The notes under the pieces were generated by a model that was given only the letters and a program-made list of their open reading frames with translations, did no database searches and had not been told where the DNA came from. This document shows, one piece after another, positions 20,157 to 31,200 of a stretch of DNA of 64,000 bases; position 1 is the first letter of the stretch; each line of letters starts with the position of its first letter. The stretch is from contig MPUH01000137.1 in the NCBI GenBank assembly GCA_001970955.1, positions 33,239 through 97,238 on the forward strand, written 5' to 3'. The stretch is from Stentor coeruleus. Its lineage: Eukaryota > Ciliophora > Heterotrichea > Heterotrichida > Stentoridae. A program made the position numbers and the translations under genes.

Positions 20157-20471
20157 CTAAAAGAAGGTAAATTTTTTATCAGACTTCATAGATCAAATAA
20201 TATTATTTTACTATTCGAATACAGTTCAAGATAATACTAAACAAAAACTAAAAAAAAGGTAGTTAGTATTGAAAAACACTAAAAATAAAAATAACATCAT
20301 GAATAATCCTAAATTTCTAATTTAGTTAAAAAAAGTATCTTTAAAACTATTCAAAACAGCCTTAAAATCCTAAAACAAAAGTTTTTAAAATTGTCTTTTA
20401 GAAATTCATACTTTGATTTAATTTTCCCATATAATTTTTCATACTTCTTTATTTTATAATAAAATACGTTA
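20157..20471. other. intergenic, upstream of coiled-coil gene
   Basis: Begins with ~80 nt that match the flank after copy 1 (about 18400-18485), then AT-rich, mildly C-rich sequence before the next start. Confidence 0.4.
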
Positions 20472-22820
20472 ATGTCGTCTTTTTTGAATTTTGAACTAAC
20501 GATTTCTGATTTAACAATACCGAATTACTCAGGTCCTATCAAATGCGCTTTAGTATTGGCTAATTTTTCTACTACAGTGTCTATACCTTGCAAACCCCTT
20601 AACATGGTTAATATAAAAATTGACCCGATGGACAAATTGTACTTAAGTGTTTTTACTCAATCATCAGAAGCTGGGTGTTTGGAGATTCCTTATAGTTATT
20701 TTGCTGATGAGGTTTTGGATTCTAAGTTTAAGCTGTATGAAAGCTCAATAAATATACAGAGAGAAAAAAGTCAGTTGAAAGCTACTGGAGAAGTACATTT
20801 GCGGATTATGAAACTTGATGAGGTGTGTTTTAGGTGTGAAGGACTTGAAAAACTTGTTAGGGATATCAAATTGAATATGTTCGATATTGATGATGCTATT
20901 CATACACATCCAGTTAAAATACATGATGTTTCTGGGCTGAGTCCTGGAAAAAAAAGTAAATCTTTAATGATGACTGGGAAAGAAAGTAAATCTTTGATGA
21001 TGACTGGGAAGGAAAGTTATTCTGTAGAATTACAAGATGAAGATATGATTTGTGAACAAAAATCTGGGAAGGATGCAAGTGAAACATTTAAAGGAAAGGG
21101 TGAAGAAAAAAAAAGTACAGGGCTGAAGAAAAATCCTAAGTCTAAAGCGCTTAGATCAGGGAAAAGTGATATAAATGAGTTGAAAATCCCTGATGAGCAT
21201 AATGCTCCTACAGTCCCAGAGCAAGATTTAAAGAAAATGCTTGAAGAAAGCATAAAATCCAGACAGGAACTCTTGTCTTCTGTTAACGAAGCAGCTGATC
21301 AATTATCAAAACAACTCAAAGATCAAGGTGAGCATCTAGAAAACGCCCTTGCCGGTCGTTCTGAGGCAATGGACCAACTTCTCAAAACAAACGAGCACCT
21401 TAAAAAAATCCAACAAGAAAACCAACAACTTATCCAACTTCTAGAAGAAAAAGATATCGCTTTAAACAATCTAAAACCTAAAGCTGCATATTCAGAATCT
21501 TTAGAAAACACATTAAACAATCTATCAGGACAATTAGAAAAATCTATAAACGAAAACAGTTCTTTAGAAAAAAAGCTCCAAGAATCTTTGGCTGCATTTT
21601 TAACAAGCAATAATAATATAAATAAACGTGTACAAGACCTTACAACAGAAAAGGCTGATTTGTTATCGAAACTTGAAGAATTGATAAAACAAAATCATAG
21701 TTTGAGACATGAAAATGATAGACTTACAAATCTTTCTAATGAATTGTGTGGACAAATAGCAATATTACAAGCTGAAATTGAAGCTGCGAGGGCAAGAGAA
21801 AATAGAGAGAAGCAGTTGCAGCAGTTGCTAATAACAGCTGAAAATGCGAAAAAAGCTTTGAAGAAGGAATTGGATGATATGGCTGGGAAGTTTTCAGAAC
21901 AAGCTGATAAGTTAGCGAAATCTAATTCCCGTTTACTTCATGAGAAAAATGCAGTAGAAAACCAGCTACTTGAAGCAAATAAAAAACTTGAAGATAAAGA
22001 CAAAGAACTTAACCGACTCCAACGAGAACTACAAAATTTATCATCCCAGCTCCTCAACTTAAAAAAAGATTCCAACATAACTGGAGGGTTAAATTCAGTA
22101 GTCGATCATCTCTCTCAAGAAAATGCTGAACTCGGAAGACAAAATCGTAAACTTAGTGACCAAGTTATAAATATGAAAGATACAATTGAAAGCCAAGATG
22201 ATCATATGCAAAAACAAGCTGAAAAAATTATCGAATTAGAAAGTCTAAATGCTGAAACCGAAGAACGTGTAGCAAGTCTTGAAAATATGGTTGATGAATT
22301 ACGTAAAGATCGTGTAGAAATAATTGATGAAAAAGGTGAAGCTTATAGACCTATAAAAGATGATCCAATAGATATAGCTTTATCAGATTATGTAAATACT
22401 AGACCTGGGGGTTTAAGAGTTCATTTTGATAGAGAAGATCATGGGATATACAATTATGGGACAAAGAAAATATTTGTAAAATTAGAACAAGGAAAATTAC
22501 TTATAAGAGTTGGAGGAGGGTTTATGCAAGTAGAAGATTTTGTTAAAATGTATAGTCCAGTTGAACTTGAGAGGTTTAGTATAGCTAAAAAGGAACAGGC
22601 ACAGAAAATACGTCAGAGTTATCTTGGAAAATATGCTGACTCACTAGCTGTGAATAAGAATAAAAGGGAAATTTCCCCTGAGAGAGCTATTAAGATACTT
22701 AAAGATCAAATGGCTTCTGGAGCTTACACACCTTATTATGCAGTGCAGATCAAAACCCCGGAAAGGTCGGTGAACAGATCTCCTCTTGCTTCAGACAGAG
22801 CGAGTAGAACTTCAAACTAA
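20472..22820 (+). CDS. coiled-coil protein with N-terminal C2-like and C-terminal GAR-like domain
   Basis: 782 aa. Residues 1-115 are beta-rich and C2-like. 116-250 is polar and carries a tandem 10-residue repeat (SKSLMMTGKE twice). 255-625 is a long coiled coil. About 630-705 contains YNYGTKKIFVKLEQGKLL followed by IRVGGGFMQVEDFV, which matches the microtubule-binding GAS2-related (GAR) domain core (hRhLrsxxMVRVGGGW type). A coiled-coil linker between a possible membrane or protein-binding head and a microtubule-binding tail suits a cortical or ciliary cytoskeleton linker. The GAR call rests on this motif; the C2 call is weaker. No intron. Confidence 0.7.
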   Translation: MSSFLNFELTISDLTIPNYSGPIKCALVLANFSTTVSIPCKPLNMVNIKIDPMDKLYLSVFTQSSEAGCLEIPYSYFADEVLDSKFKLYESSINIQREKSQLKATGEVHLRIMKLDEVCFRCEGLEKLVRDIKLNMFDIDDAIHTHPVKIHDVSGLSPGKKSKSLMMTGKESKSLMMTGKESYSVELQDEDMICEQKSGKDASETFKGKGEEKKSTGLKKNPKSKALRSGKSDINELKIPDEHNAPTVPEQDLKKMLEESIKSRQELLSSVNEAADQLSKQLKDQGEHLENALAGRSEAMDQLLKTNEHLKKIQQENQQLIQLLEEKDIALNNLKPKAAYSESLENTLNNLSGQLEKSINENSSLEKKLQESLAAFLTSNNNINKRVQDLTTEKADLLSKLEELIKQNHSLRHENDRLTNLSNELCGQIAILQAEIEAARARENREKQLQQLLITAENAKKALKKELDDMAGKFSEQADKLAKSNSRLLHEKNAVENQLLEANKKLEDKDKELNRLQRELQNLSSQLLNLKKDSNITGGLNSVVDHLSQENAELGRQNRKLSDQVINMKDTIESQDDHMQKQAEKIIELESLNAETEERVASLENMVDELRKDRVEIIDEKGEAYRPIKDDPIDIALSDYVNTRPGGLRVHFDREDHGIYNYGTKKIFVKLEQGKLLIRVGGGFMQVEDFVKMYSPVELERFSIAKKEQAQKIRQSYLGKYADSLAVNKNKREISPERAIKILKDQMASGAYTPYYAVQIKTPERSVNRSPLASDRASRTSN
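20951..21010 (+). repeat. two tandem 30-nt units inside coding sequence
   Basis: Two near-identical 30-nt units (AGTAAATCTTTAATGATGAC... and its copy, with two differing bases) encode SKSLMMTGKE twice, in frame, in the polar linker of the coiled-coil protein. Confidence 0.75.
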
Positions 22821-23258
22821 TAAATGCAATAATTATGTATTATGCAAGCATTTTATTAAATTTTTAGGATGTTTTGATTATGGATATTTTTAATGCTTAT
22901 AAAGTAAAACTTTAGAAAGTGGTATCTGTGTAATTTAGTGGATTTACTGGGATGGTAAAAATTAAAGTCAATTTAATCTTTGCACCTCAATAAAATTGGT
23001 AAAATTTTGGTATTTATAGTGTCAAATTTTTCAGGCTTCACTGTATTTACTCCCACAACCAAAAATATCCTTCCAAAACCTCATCACCACACCAACTCCA
23101 GCTTTAAACCCTAATCAAAAATTTCAAAAATTCCTCCTATCCAAGCGAAAATCCTATAGCCACCCTTCAAAATTTTCAAAAAAAGTCTAATTCTCCCTAT
23201 AAAAAAGCCAAAACCCCAAGTAATATTCATAATAACTCCATAATAATAAAAAAACAAA
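22821..23258. other. intergenic
   Basis: Between two plus-strand genes; G-leaning at first, C-rich and G-poor from about 23030 to the next start. Confidence 0.55.
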
Positions 23259-23963
23259 ATGAGATTAAGATCAAAGTTATCTAAGTCCTTTGATGAACTT
23301 CCTGAAATAATACTTTCCTCACCTCCAGATACACAAAACAAACACTGGAAGCACCTGAGAAATGTATTCCTCGCATCATGTCGATTCAGATTCCAAGAAG
23401 CAGAAACAGTGACTGATATAAGCAAATTAATTAGAGCAGTTGAAAAAATCCCAACAGATAAAGCATATAGAGCACGTCGATGTTCTGAACAGATATTTTC
23501 ACCTATGGGAAGAGCATTAGAAGAACATAGAAGGGAACAATTGTTTTTTCAAGTCATTGAAAAAGGTGATCCAAATGATATAAGAATACTTGAAGAACTT
23601 ATTGAAACAGACCCTAAAAAGTATTTAAGGAAAGCTAATGACCCAAATTCTATATTAAATAATAAAAACAGAGAAGGATGTACTCCTGTATATGTTGCTT
23701 GTAGGAATGGGAGTTTAGAATATGTGGATTATTTTATGAAAAAAGGAGCTGATTTGAAGATAAAATGTAGCTTGGAAAATGAAAGCTGTATAGAAGCAGC
23801 TGCAAGGTGGGGATATGGGCAAATTGTTAAGTTGCTGATGAAGCAGAAGTGGAGTCCTGAGGAGATTAAAAGAGCTAAGAAACTTACGAAAAGTAAACAG
23901 ATTTATAATATGCTTGAGAAGAGTCATCATAAAAGACACTGCAGTTGGTGGGGATGCTCATAA
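23259..23963 (+). CDS. ankyrin-repeat protein
   Basis: 234 aa. The N-terminal 90 residues are basic and helical without a named domain. From about 130 there are two to three ankyrin-type helices (NREGCTPVYVACRNGSLEYV, then DYFMKKGADL, then CIEAAARWGYGQIVKLLMKQ). The C-terminus HHKRHCSWWGCS is Cys/Trp-rich and odd for this family. Ankyrin repeats bind partner proteins; the role is unknown. The start follows AAACAAA and the upstream region is C-rich. Confidence 0.7.
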   Translation: MRLRSKLSKSFDELPEIILSSPPDTQNKHWKHLRNVFLASCRFRFQEAETVTDISKLIRAVEKIPTDKAYRARRCSEQIFSPMGRALEEHRREQLFFQVIEKGDPNDIRILEELIETDPKKYLRKANDPNSILNNKNREGCTPVYVACRNGSLEYVDYFMKKGADLKIKCSLENESCIEAAARWGYGQIVKLLMKQKWSPEEIKRAKKLTKSKQIYNMLEKSHHKRHCSWWGCS

Positions 23964-24868
23964 AATTTACTAATTTTTTTTATATGTGAAGTTTTTGATA
24001 TATGCTAGATATTTTGAAGAAGTTTGAAGATTTTTTTAAAAATGTATGAGTAGATTATTTATAGTGCAAAGATGCTTAACAGATAAATCATAATATAAAA
24101 ACTAAAACAAAACAACTGTATTAATTGACTTATGCCTTCTCAGCACACAAGTTCCACACTTCAAACTCTTTTTACTCTAATTAAATTGTAATCTTTCATA
24201 GTTGTTTCATTTTTTCTATAAGAAAAAACCATTTTATATCCTAAACCTTATATATACTTATAACTATATAAACCTATTCTTAAGTGTTTATCAATAATTG
24301 AATATATAAACCTAAGTCTTTACTAGCTTTTCTTCTTTTTCCTATAAACTCTATTCATCTATTTTACTTATATAAGCCCAGCATGTATTTCCCTCTTAAA
24401 CCTCTTATATACTTTTTACCCCAAGTCTAAAATTGATTCCAAAACTTTCTATATAATAATCCTATATTCAAATTCTGATACAAAATCTAAATATAACTTA
24501 TAATATTAACAAAATTTTTACAAAAGCCATCAATATTCTCCAAATCTCAAAGAACAAAAACACTATGATTTCCAATACACTCAATACCCAAACAAAAATA
24601 ATAATTTCAAAAGGTAGCCACCTTATATAATAATTACCAACAAACAGTCCATAAAAAATCATCCTAGTATCTCTTCAGTTTAGTGTATAAAATTCACAAC
24701 CTTCATCATATTTTCCTGTTTGTTTATATTTGTTCACCTTGCAAATCCTTAATATTTTCATCACATTGTTTTTCAAAAGGCTAATTTCTTTAGTCAACAT
24801 ACTAACTCATCTTAGACTAAAATAATCTGATTTCTGGCATAATATCCGACAGTTATATAAATTAATAG
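23964..24868. other. intergenic, 0.9 kb
   Basis: AT-rich with C excess on + from about 24120 to 24780. No RNA gene or other feature recognised. Confidence 0.5.
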
Positions 24869-27595
24869 ATGTCCAATATGTAAGAATTATACAGCGCATT
24901 CGACATCCAGTGGCAGGAGGCAATGAATGACCTCATGGAGCAAGTACAGCTCGAGTCACTACCTGCAAGCAAAGAGGAAGGAGAAAAAGTTCCAGAAATA
25001 GACAAGTGGAGTCCTCTACGTAAATTCCAACACTTCGCTTTGCTCTTCATAAAATATATCGACATCATTCGTAAACTTGAAGAATCCTACGACCAAATGC
25101 TTCAGCCCCAAAAGCGCGCTTTGATTAAAAAAATCCTCGAGTCAACAATTATCAGACTCTTGGAAGTCAACGAGACCCTCATTTTCTTAAACCCACGTCC
25201 TAAGTCAATATATATCAACCTTGATGATTTACTCATGGATCTTAAATTAGACCCAGATTGCCTTGAAATCCCTATCCCAAGGTACTTTGCAGAAGAAAAC
25301 AGAGACTATCTTGAAAAACGCGCGCAATTAGTCAATAAGCTTTTTATATCAAATTTCAACACTGACCAACCAGAAGAAGATGAACATGAAGAAATGTATT
25401 TTTTAGAACTAAATCTAGATTATGCAGTGAGGATTATACAAAAAAACGAAAGAGGTAGACAGGGAAGGGAAAGAATTATACAAGCGAAAAATTTTGCTAA
25501 AAAGAAGAAAATGAAGGAAGACATGAAAAATCGAGTTGAAGAAGAAAATGCTGATGTGACCCATTCTTTGAATATACAAAAAGTTTTTAGAGCTTTTTTG
25601 GCTAGGATTTATATTGAAGATACCAGGGATAAAGAATTAGAGTTTCTTGGTATGGCGCCAAAGCCTAAGATTGAAGAAGATCCTGTGGAGATTATGAATA
25701 AGAATAAGGAAAAGAGGAGGATGAAAAGAGAGGAACATTTAGTGGAATATTTGAATGATATTGAAGAATTGAAAGAACTTGTCCAGAAAAATGAGGGAGC
25801 GGATATTGAGGAGACAATGAAAGAGGAGAGAAGAAGATGGATGGTAGACTGGATTGAACAGCATGAATACAAAGATGCCCCAGCAGCGATAACTGAGTTT
25901 TATGAACGAGCGGCAATTGATAAAGTCTTAGGCTCAGAAGAAGAAGCTAAGAAAAAACTCGAAGAAGAAGAGTCTAAGAAAAAAGCTGAAGAAGAAAAGA
26001 AAAAAAGCAAAGGTAAAGACAAAGAAAAGGATGGAAAAAAAGGGAAAAAAGGTGGCAAAAAAGGGAAAAAGTCTAAAAAGGATAAAGACTCCAAAGATGA
26101 TGGAACTAAATGGATTGGCACAACTGCAATAGTCCAAAAAGTACAAGAAGGTGTATCTTTATATAAAGATGTTTGGGAAAATAAAGACGAATCTATGAAC
26201 CCAACACAAAAATATGACACAGAATTAGCAAAAGGTACTGTAAGACCTATGATTGAAGATGTAATAAAGCAAACAGTAGATAAACTTATGGAAGCTGAGC
26301 TACAAAATATAAGAATTTATTTGGTAGGGGGAACAGGGGCAAAAAAAGGGGGCAAAAAAGGCAAAAAAGGTAAAAAAGGTGGCAAAAAAGGTGGCAAAAA
26401 GGGTAAAAAAGGAAAAAAAGGTAAAGAAAAGGAAATCCCTCCAGAAGGACCTTTTGATGCTTTGCTCGGTAATCCAGCTTTGGACTTTTTAGGTAAAACT
26501 AAAGGTGGCCCAAATGAAAAAGCAGTAGGTAACCGTGCTCCTGAAGATATGTTGGCTGAACTAGTCGCTAAAGGTATATTAAGAAAATTAGTCCCATGTA
26601 AACTTCCTGATTTTAAAGGTACTTTTAATTACCTCGGGGCAATGAGACAACATACTTTAACCTTAGCTGATAAAGAACCAGATCCTTCATATGCACAAAT
26701 AAGACAACTTGTAAGTCAATATGCTATTTTACCTATGGGATCCCCAAATCTAAGACAAAATGGTCCTGTAACTACATCTTCAATACTCTTATATGGACCT
26801 CCTGGAGTTGGGAAAACTATGTTAGCAAGAGCTATAGCAACTCATATAAACGCAATTTTCATAGATATTTCACCTTATACAGCAGGAGAATCTCCTTATA
26901 AAGGGGAGTCTAAAGGGTTAAACAAAATGCTCTATATAGCATTTAGAGTAGCTAAAGAATACCCACCTGCTATAATTTATATAGACGAAGTTGAGAAATA
27001 CTTTGCAGGAGGAAAAGGGAAGAAAAAAAAGAAGAAAAAGGGTAAAAGCGAATTCGCAAAACTCAAAAAAGACTTGGTTGGACATAAAAAGTTCATCAAG
27101 CCTGAACATAGAGTTTTGATTATTGGCTGTACATCCCAGCCGTGGGAAGCTAGTAAAGCTGACTTGAAATCTTTTTTCAATAAGCATATTTATGTACCTC
27201 ATCCTGATTACTCTACAAGAAAAGAACTTTGGGAACATTTTCTAACTCAGCATGGAGATGTTTTCAACCCTAAATTCAGTGTGAATACTTTATCACAATT
27301 ATCTGAAGGATATACTGGGGGTAGTGTTAAAACTGCAGTTGGAAAAGTTATGACAGAGCAAAGAAAAGCTAATCTTAAATGGAGACCATTGACAATATCT
27401 GAGTTTATTTCACCACTTTCAAGGACTCATTGTGTTGTGGATGTGCAGTATAATGAGTTTAGGGATTTGAATTATGAGTTGCTGGGGTTGAAGGCTGCTT
27501 ATGATAAAGAGAAGAAGGCTAAAGAGGAAGCGGAAAATCCTGGAGGAAAAGATGGTAAGAAAGGGGGAGGCAAAGGAGGGAAAAAAAAGAAGTAA
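24869..27595 (+). CDS. DRC11: dynein regulatory complex subunit 11 (IQ and AAA ATPase)
   Basis: 903 aa after removing a 15-nt intron at 24880-24894. Splicing adds MSNIAFDIQWQEA in front of the downstream ATG at 24923, matching the conserved start of the IQCA1/DRC11 family. Residues ~20-160 are the helical N-domain. An IQ-like segment (VRIIQKNERGRQGRERI) lies near 190. Lysine/glycine-rich tracts (GKKGKKGKKG types) occur around 380-410 and 485-515. The AAA domain has Walker A GPPGVGKT (about 638-645) and Walker B IIYIDEVE (about 697-704), both intact, with a lysine-rich insert just after Walker B. DRC11 sits in the nexin-dynein regulatory complex of motile axonemes, as expected for a ciliate. 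Confidence 0.9.
24880..24894 (+). other. 15-nt intron
   Basis: GTAAGAATTATACAG. Without splicing the upstream ATG at 24869 runs into TAA; with splicing the frame joins the DRC11 body. Confidence 0.85.
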
Positions 27596-27878
27596 TAGTT
27601 AATATCTTCTCACTTTTATTGAGAGTATTAAATATGTGTATTTTTTTATTCATGGTATTTTGTAGGATTTTTTTTTTTATAGTAAAGTGGTTAAGATCTT
27701 TTTATATACGGATTCTATAGGGAATATTGTTATTTTTTTATATAGAATTTAACTCAAAGCTAGTTTTTCTATGTTTTAATAATAAACTATTCTTACATTA
27801 AAATATTATCATGTTTGAACTATATTAGAACTTATTAGGACAATTTATATCAACTCTAATCTAAATTTTAACCTAATC
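27596..27878. other. convergent spacer
   Basis: AT-rich tail-to-tail spacer of 283 nt between DRC11 and the first large GTPase gene. Little skew. Confidence 0.5.
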
Positions 27879-30107
27879 TTAATCTCTAATCTTAATCACA
27901 TAAAATGTCGCCTTCACACAAGCAGAAAGTGGATCAACTTTTTCATGTTTCAATTCAATAAAAGATTTAAATTGTTTTTTATTTTCTTGAAGTTTATCTT
28001 CACATGATACAATTGTCCCATTAATATGCTTCACATTTTTTATCACTTTGAAAATTTTAAACCCTGACGCCACAGTATTTTTAAACTTCAAATTTTTTGA
28101 TGTTGTCTTTTTTAAATATGAATAAATAATCCACCCAATACTTGCAATTGTAGTTACACCAAATATAGTCCATCCTACAATTGGAATCCATGCAGTAGTT
28201 GCTGCAGCAGCAGTGGCAGCCGCTGCTTCACTAATAGCCCCAACAATCAATGCTCTTGTAGCAGAACTTGCTATACCAATAATTATCCCACTAATAGACG
28301 GAATGATTTTTTCAGCAATATACATAGCAGGTATAAAATCATATTTCTCATGCACTTCAACTACATATTGACTTGGTTTAAATGGTCTTTCTAGCTTAAT
28401 AAGACTATCTCTTTTATTCATAAGGCACTCTATATGATAATTTTTCAGTTTTTTCAAGAACTTTTCCACTTGATTTATATCGTATTCAGGACTAGGATAT
28501 AAATTATCAAGCAATTTCATCAAATCACTTAAATAGCATCTATCTTGCACTTTATTTATTTCAGAATTTATAACTTCTTGGTATTCATAATCAAATTCTA
28601 TAGACTCTTCAATAAATTTGAGATAAACTTGAAATAATGATTCAAATAAGTACACATTTTTCGGGTACAAATGCTTGATGATGTTGTCGAAATCGGCATC
28701 ATAAAATGATAAAGATGAGAACATTTTTTTTCTTTTTGATATTTCATTTATTTGATGATTTATTATGTTTTCACATCCACTGAATTTGAGGATCATTATT
28801 AAATATTGATATGCTGGCCTTTCAGGGTTTTCGTTACGTAGTTTTAATGTTTCACAATAACATTTTGCAGATAAGTATTTTAGGTAACTAATAAGAACTT
28901 CTTTGATTTGCCATAGTCCTGCATTATTCATCATTTCATTAATCTTGATTTTATGCTCATTCATTAGTTCTCGGCACTTGGTGGTGTTTTCTAAGTTTTT
29001 AAATAATTGTTTTGTTACTGATTCATTAATTTTCTCTACGTTGCTGTGGATTCTATAATATCCGCCAATACTTCTTAAAAAACCTTCTTTATTTGGGAAT
29101 CTCATCATAGGATCATAGCAAGCTTCAACATAAATTTCTCTTATTGCATTAACTTTAGAAGAATTTCTTTTTTCTTCTTCTTTAATCATCATTTTCAGCT
29201 TATAAATTATTTCCGGCTCATTAGTATCATTAGTATCACTGGTATAATTGCTTTCTGCATTTCTCATATATACAATTTCTTGACATTTTTGCTGTATATA
29301 AACCAAAATGGAATCAAATTTTGATTCTTCAAATTGAACATTTTCTTCATCTATTTTTTTCAATTCAAAATATTTGCTTTTCCCTTTTCCAAACCCTTTA
29401 CTGAAAAACACAACAAAATGCATATCAATAGCGAATTTATATTTACCCATATCTTCATTAATTTTACAAATGATTTCATTTGCTATTTTTATATCAGCCT
29501 CTTTAACATCATCATTGATTAGCAAAGGTCTTATTTCTGAAATGAACTCATCAGTAAAACTCTTCATTCTTGAATTGATTTCTTCAGTAAATCCCTTAAC
29601 TAAATCATCATAAGCTTTTAAAACTTTTATAAACTCATCTGCAAACCTAGGATCTCTTATTGCTAAGATGATAATGAGTGGTTTTTTTCTATGTTTTATA
29701 GCAGATTTGCAATATCGCCAGTAATTAAGAGCAAAAGAATCTAAAAAAGCTTGGTTCTCCAGATCTTCATGGCTGATATTCATTATAAGTACTTCTGATA
29801 TTGTGAATACAGAGCAAAAATTGAATGAATCTCTACTTGTATTTGAATGCATACTTTCAAACCCTTCCATATCTAAAAGAGTGAACCCATAGTTATTGTA
29901 AGACTTAGAAAAAAACTCATGAGTCCCTTTTGAGCAATGGGAGTTTTGCTTGTTAGGTATTTCTCCATCATCAAGAAAATGCCCTAGGAAATAAGATTTG
30001 CCTTTGCTTTGCTTGCCAATTGAAGCGAGAATAGGTTTATGTCCACTGCTTTGCAAGACTTGAATAAGATTCTCTTTAAAAGACTCAAGTGATTCAGAAC
30101 CAAACAT
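27879..30107 (-). CDS. GBP/atlastin/RHD3-like large GTPase
   Basis: 742 aa. Residues 20-160 form a G domain: P-loop GKQSKGKS (31-38), switch II DMEG (79-82) of the DxEG type used by guanylate-binding proteins, atlastins and RHD3, and G4-like RD in AIRDPR (151-152) where these families use RD instead of NKxD. The middle is helical. Around 615-670 two adjacent hydrophobic segments (IIPSISGIIIGIASSATRAL, then TTAWIPIVGWTIFGVTTIAS) suggest a membrane hairpin, as in atlastin and RHD3. A role in membrane tethering or remodelling is inferred. It faces a paralog at 31201-33483 across a 1.1-kb spacer (inverted duplication). Confidence 0.75.
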   Translation of the reverse strand: MFGSESLESFKENLIQVLQSSGHKPILASIGKQSKGKSYFLGHFLDDGEIPNKQNSHCSKGTHEFFSKSYNNYGFTLLDMEGFESMHSNTSRDSFNFCSVFTISEVLIMNISHEDLENQAFLDSFALNYWRYCKSAIKHRKKPLIIILAIRDPRFADEFIKVLKAYDDLVKGFTEEINSRMKSFTDEFISEIRPLLINDDVKEADIKIANEIICKINEDMGKYKFAIDMHFVVFFSKGFGKGKSKYFELKKIDEENVQFEESKFDSILVYIQQKCQEIVYMRNAESNYTSDTNDTNEPEIIYKLKMMIKEEEKRNSSKVNAIREIYVEACYDPMMRFPNKEGFLRSIGGYYRIHSNVEKINESVTKQLFKNLENTTKCRELMNEHKIKINEMMNNAGLWQIKEVLISYLKYLSAKCYCETLKLRNENPERPAYQYLIMILKFSGCENIINHQINEISKRKKMFSSLSFYDADFDNIIKHLYPKNVYLFESLFQVYLKFIEESIEFDYEYQEVINSEINKVQDRCYLSDLMKLLDNLYPSPEYDINQVEKFLKKLKNYHIECLMNKRDSLIKLERPFKPSQYVVEVHEKYDFIPAMYIAEKIIPSISGIIIGIASSATRALIVGAISEAAAATAAAATTAWIPIVGWTIFGVTTIASIGWIIYSYLKKTTSKNLKFKNTVASGFKIFKVIKNVKHINGTIVSCEDKLQENKKQFKSFIELKHEKVDPLSACVKATFYVIKIRD

Positions 30108-31200
30108 TTATTAAGCCCCCATTATTAATAAATACCATAGGAATAATAAGATTAATAATAAATATTAGCATAATGTTAATAATTATAATTGAAATACTCA
30201 TTATACTGTATCTTGTTTAATCATGAGATTTATAATTATATTTGGAATTTCTTATTTATGGTCATAACTCAGCCTAATTTAATATATTTATAGAAAAAGA
30301 GGAAACAGTCAATAGAATATTTTTAAAACTATTCTCTTTAGTAAATCTTACTTTCTATATGAGATCCCTAATATAATCGGAAAACAGTATCTTATTCTTT
30401 CCATATTGCTTTAGATCCAGACCATAAATTTTCAATGCTTTATGTATGAATTTCTTCATAATACTCATTAAGAAATTTTTATTATGCATGATGATATATA
30501 GATACTGCCATCAATATTTTCTTGTTAGCATGCGATACTCAACCATCTGACAATATATATGCCAGGAAGTATCCATTTTTATCAAATTTTCTAAAGTTCC
30601 TCTTTTCCTATTAAAAATAACTGCAATACTCTTGCAACAACTATTTAGAGTGTTTCTAAAGACCAAAAATTAGTCCATTACAAATGCTTTTTGTAAATCT
30701 GCACACACAACATTTCCAAATATAGCTGTCAACTATATGATTATCTTTACTAAGAGTAAAAAGCCTATTAAATGATGAATAATTCATTGAATTATATATT
30801 AACGAATGCCCTCCGTACCATTTACAGCTAATTTTAGCACTTTTAGTTAATTATATAGTTCAAATAAAAATGAAATTCTCTTTCATTACCGCTTTATTAT
30901 TAAAAAATTCATTGTCAGATACATCTAGAGAATAGCAACAACTCAAAATACTCAAAGGGGGGGTATTCTTTTAAAAATTCTTTCCATTTTTTCTTAATTA
31001 TTCTTTAAGACACATAATTTTTTAGTCCAAAAAGGCACCTTCCCTTTTATTGACACGTATTTTTATACCATAAATATAAAATTACCTTATATTTTTATTA
31101 TAAAATATTTAACAGAAATAAACAAAAACTATTAAATTGCTAGTCCGATGAAGATTTTAAAGTATTACTATTATTAATCATTCTAAATAGTAATAATATA
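30108..31200. promoter_or_regulatory. divergent spacer between the two large GTPase genes
   Basis: 1.1 kb, AT-rich, without the strong skew seen upstream of most other genes. It contains a run of eight or so G at about 30957-30964. It must hold both promoters. No gene recognised. Confidence 0.4.

Noticed and set aside
23111-23425. 104-codon minus-strand frame over the ankyrin gene start
   Set aside because: It is antisense to the ankyrin gene and its upstream region, with no motif of its own.
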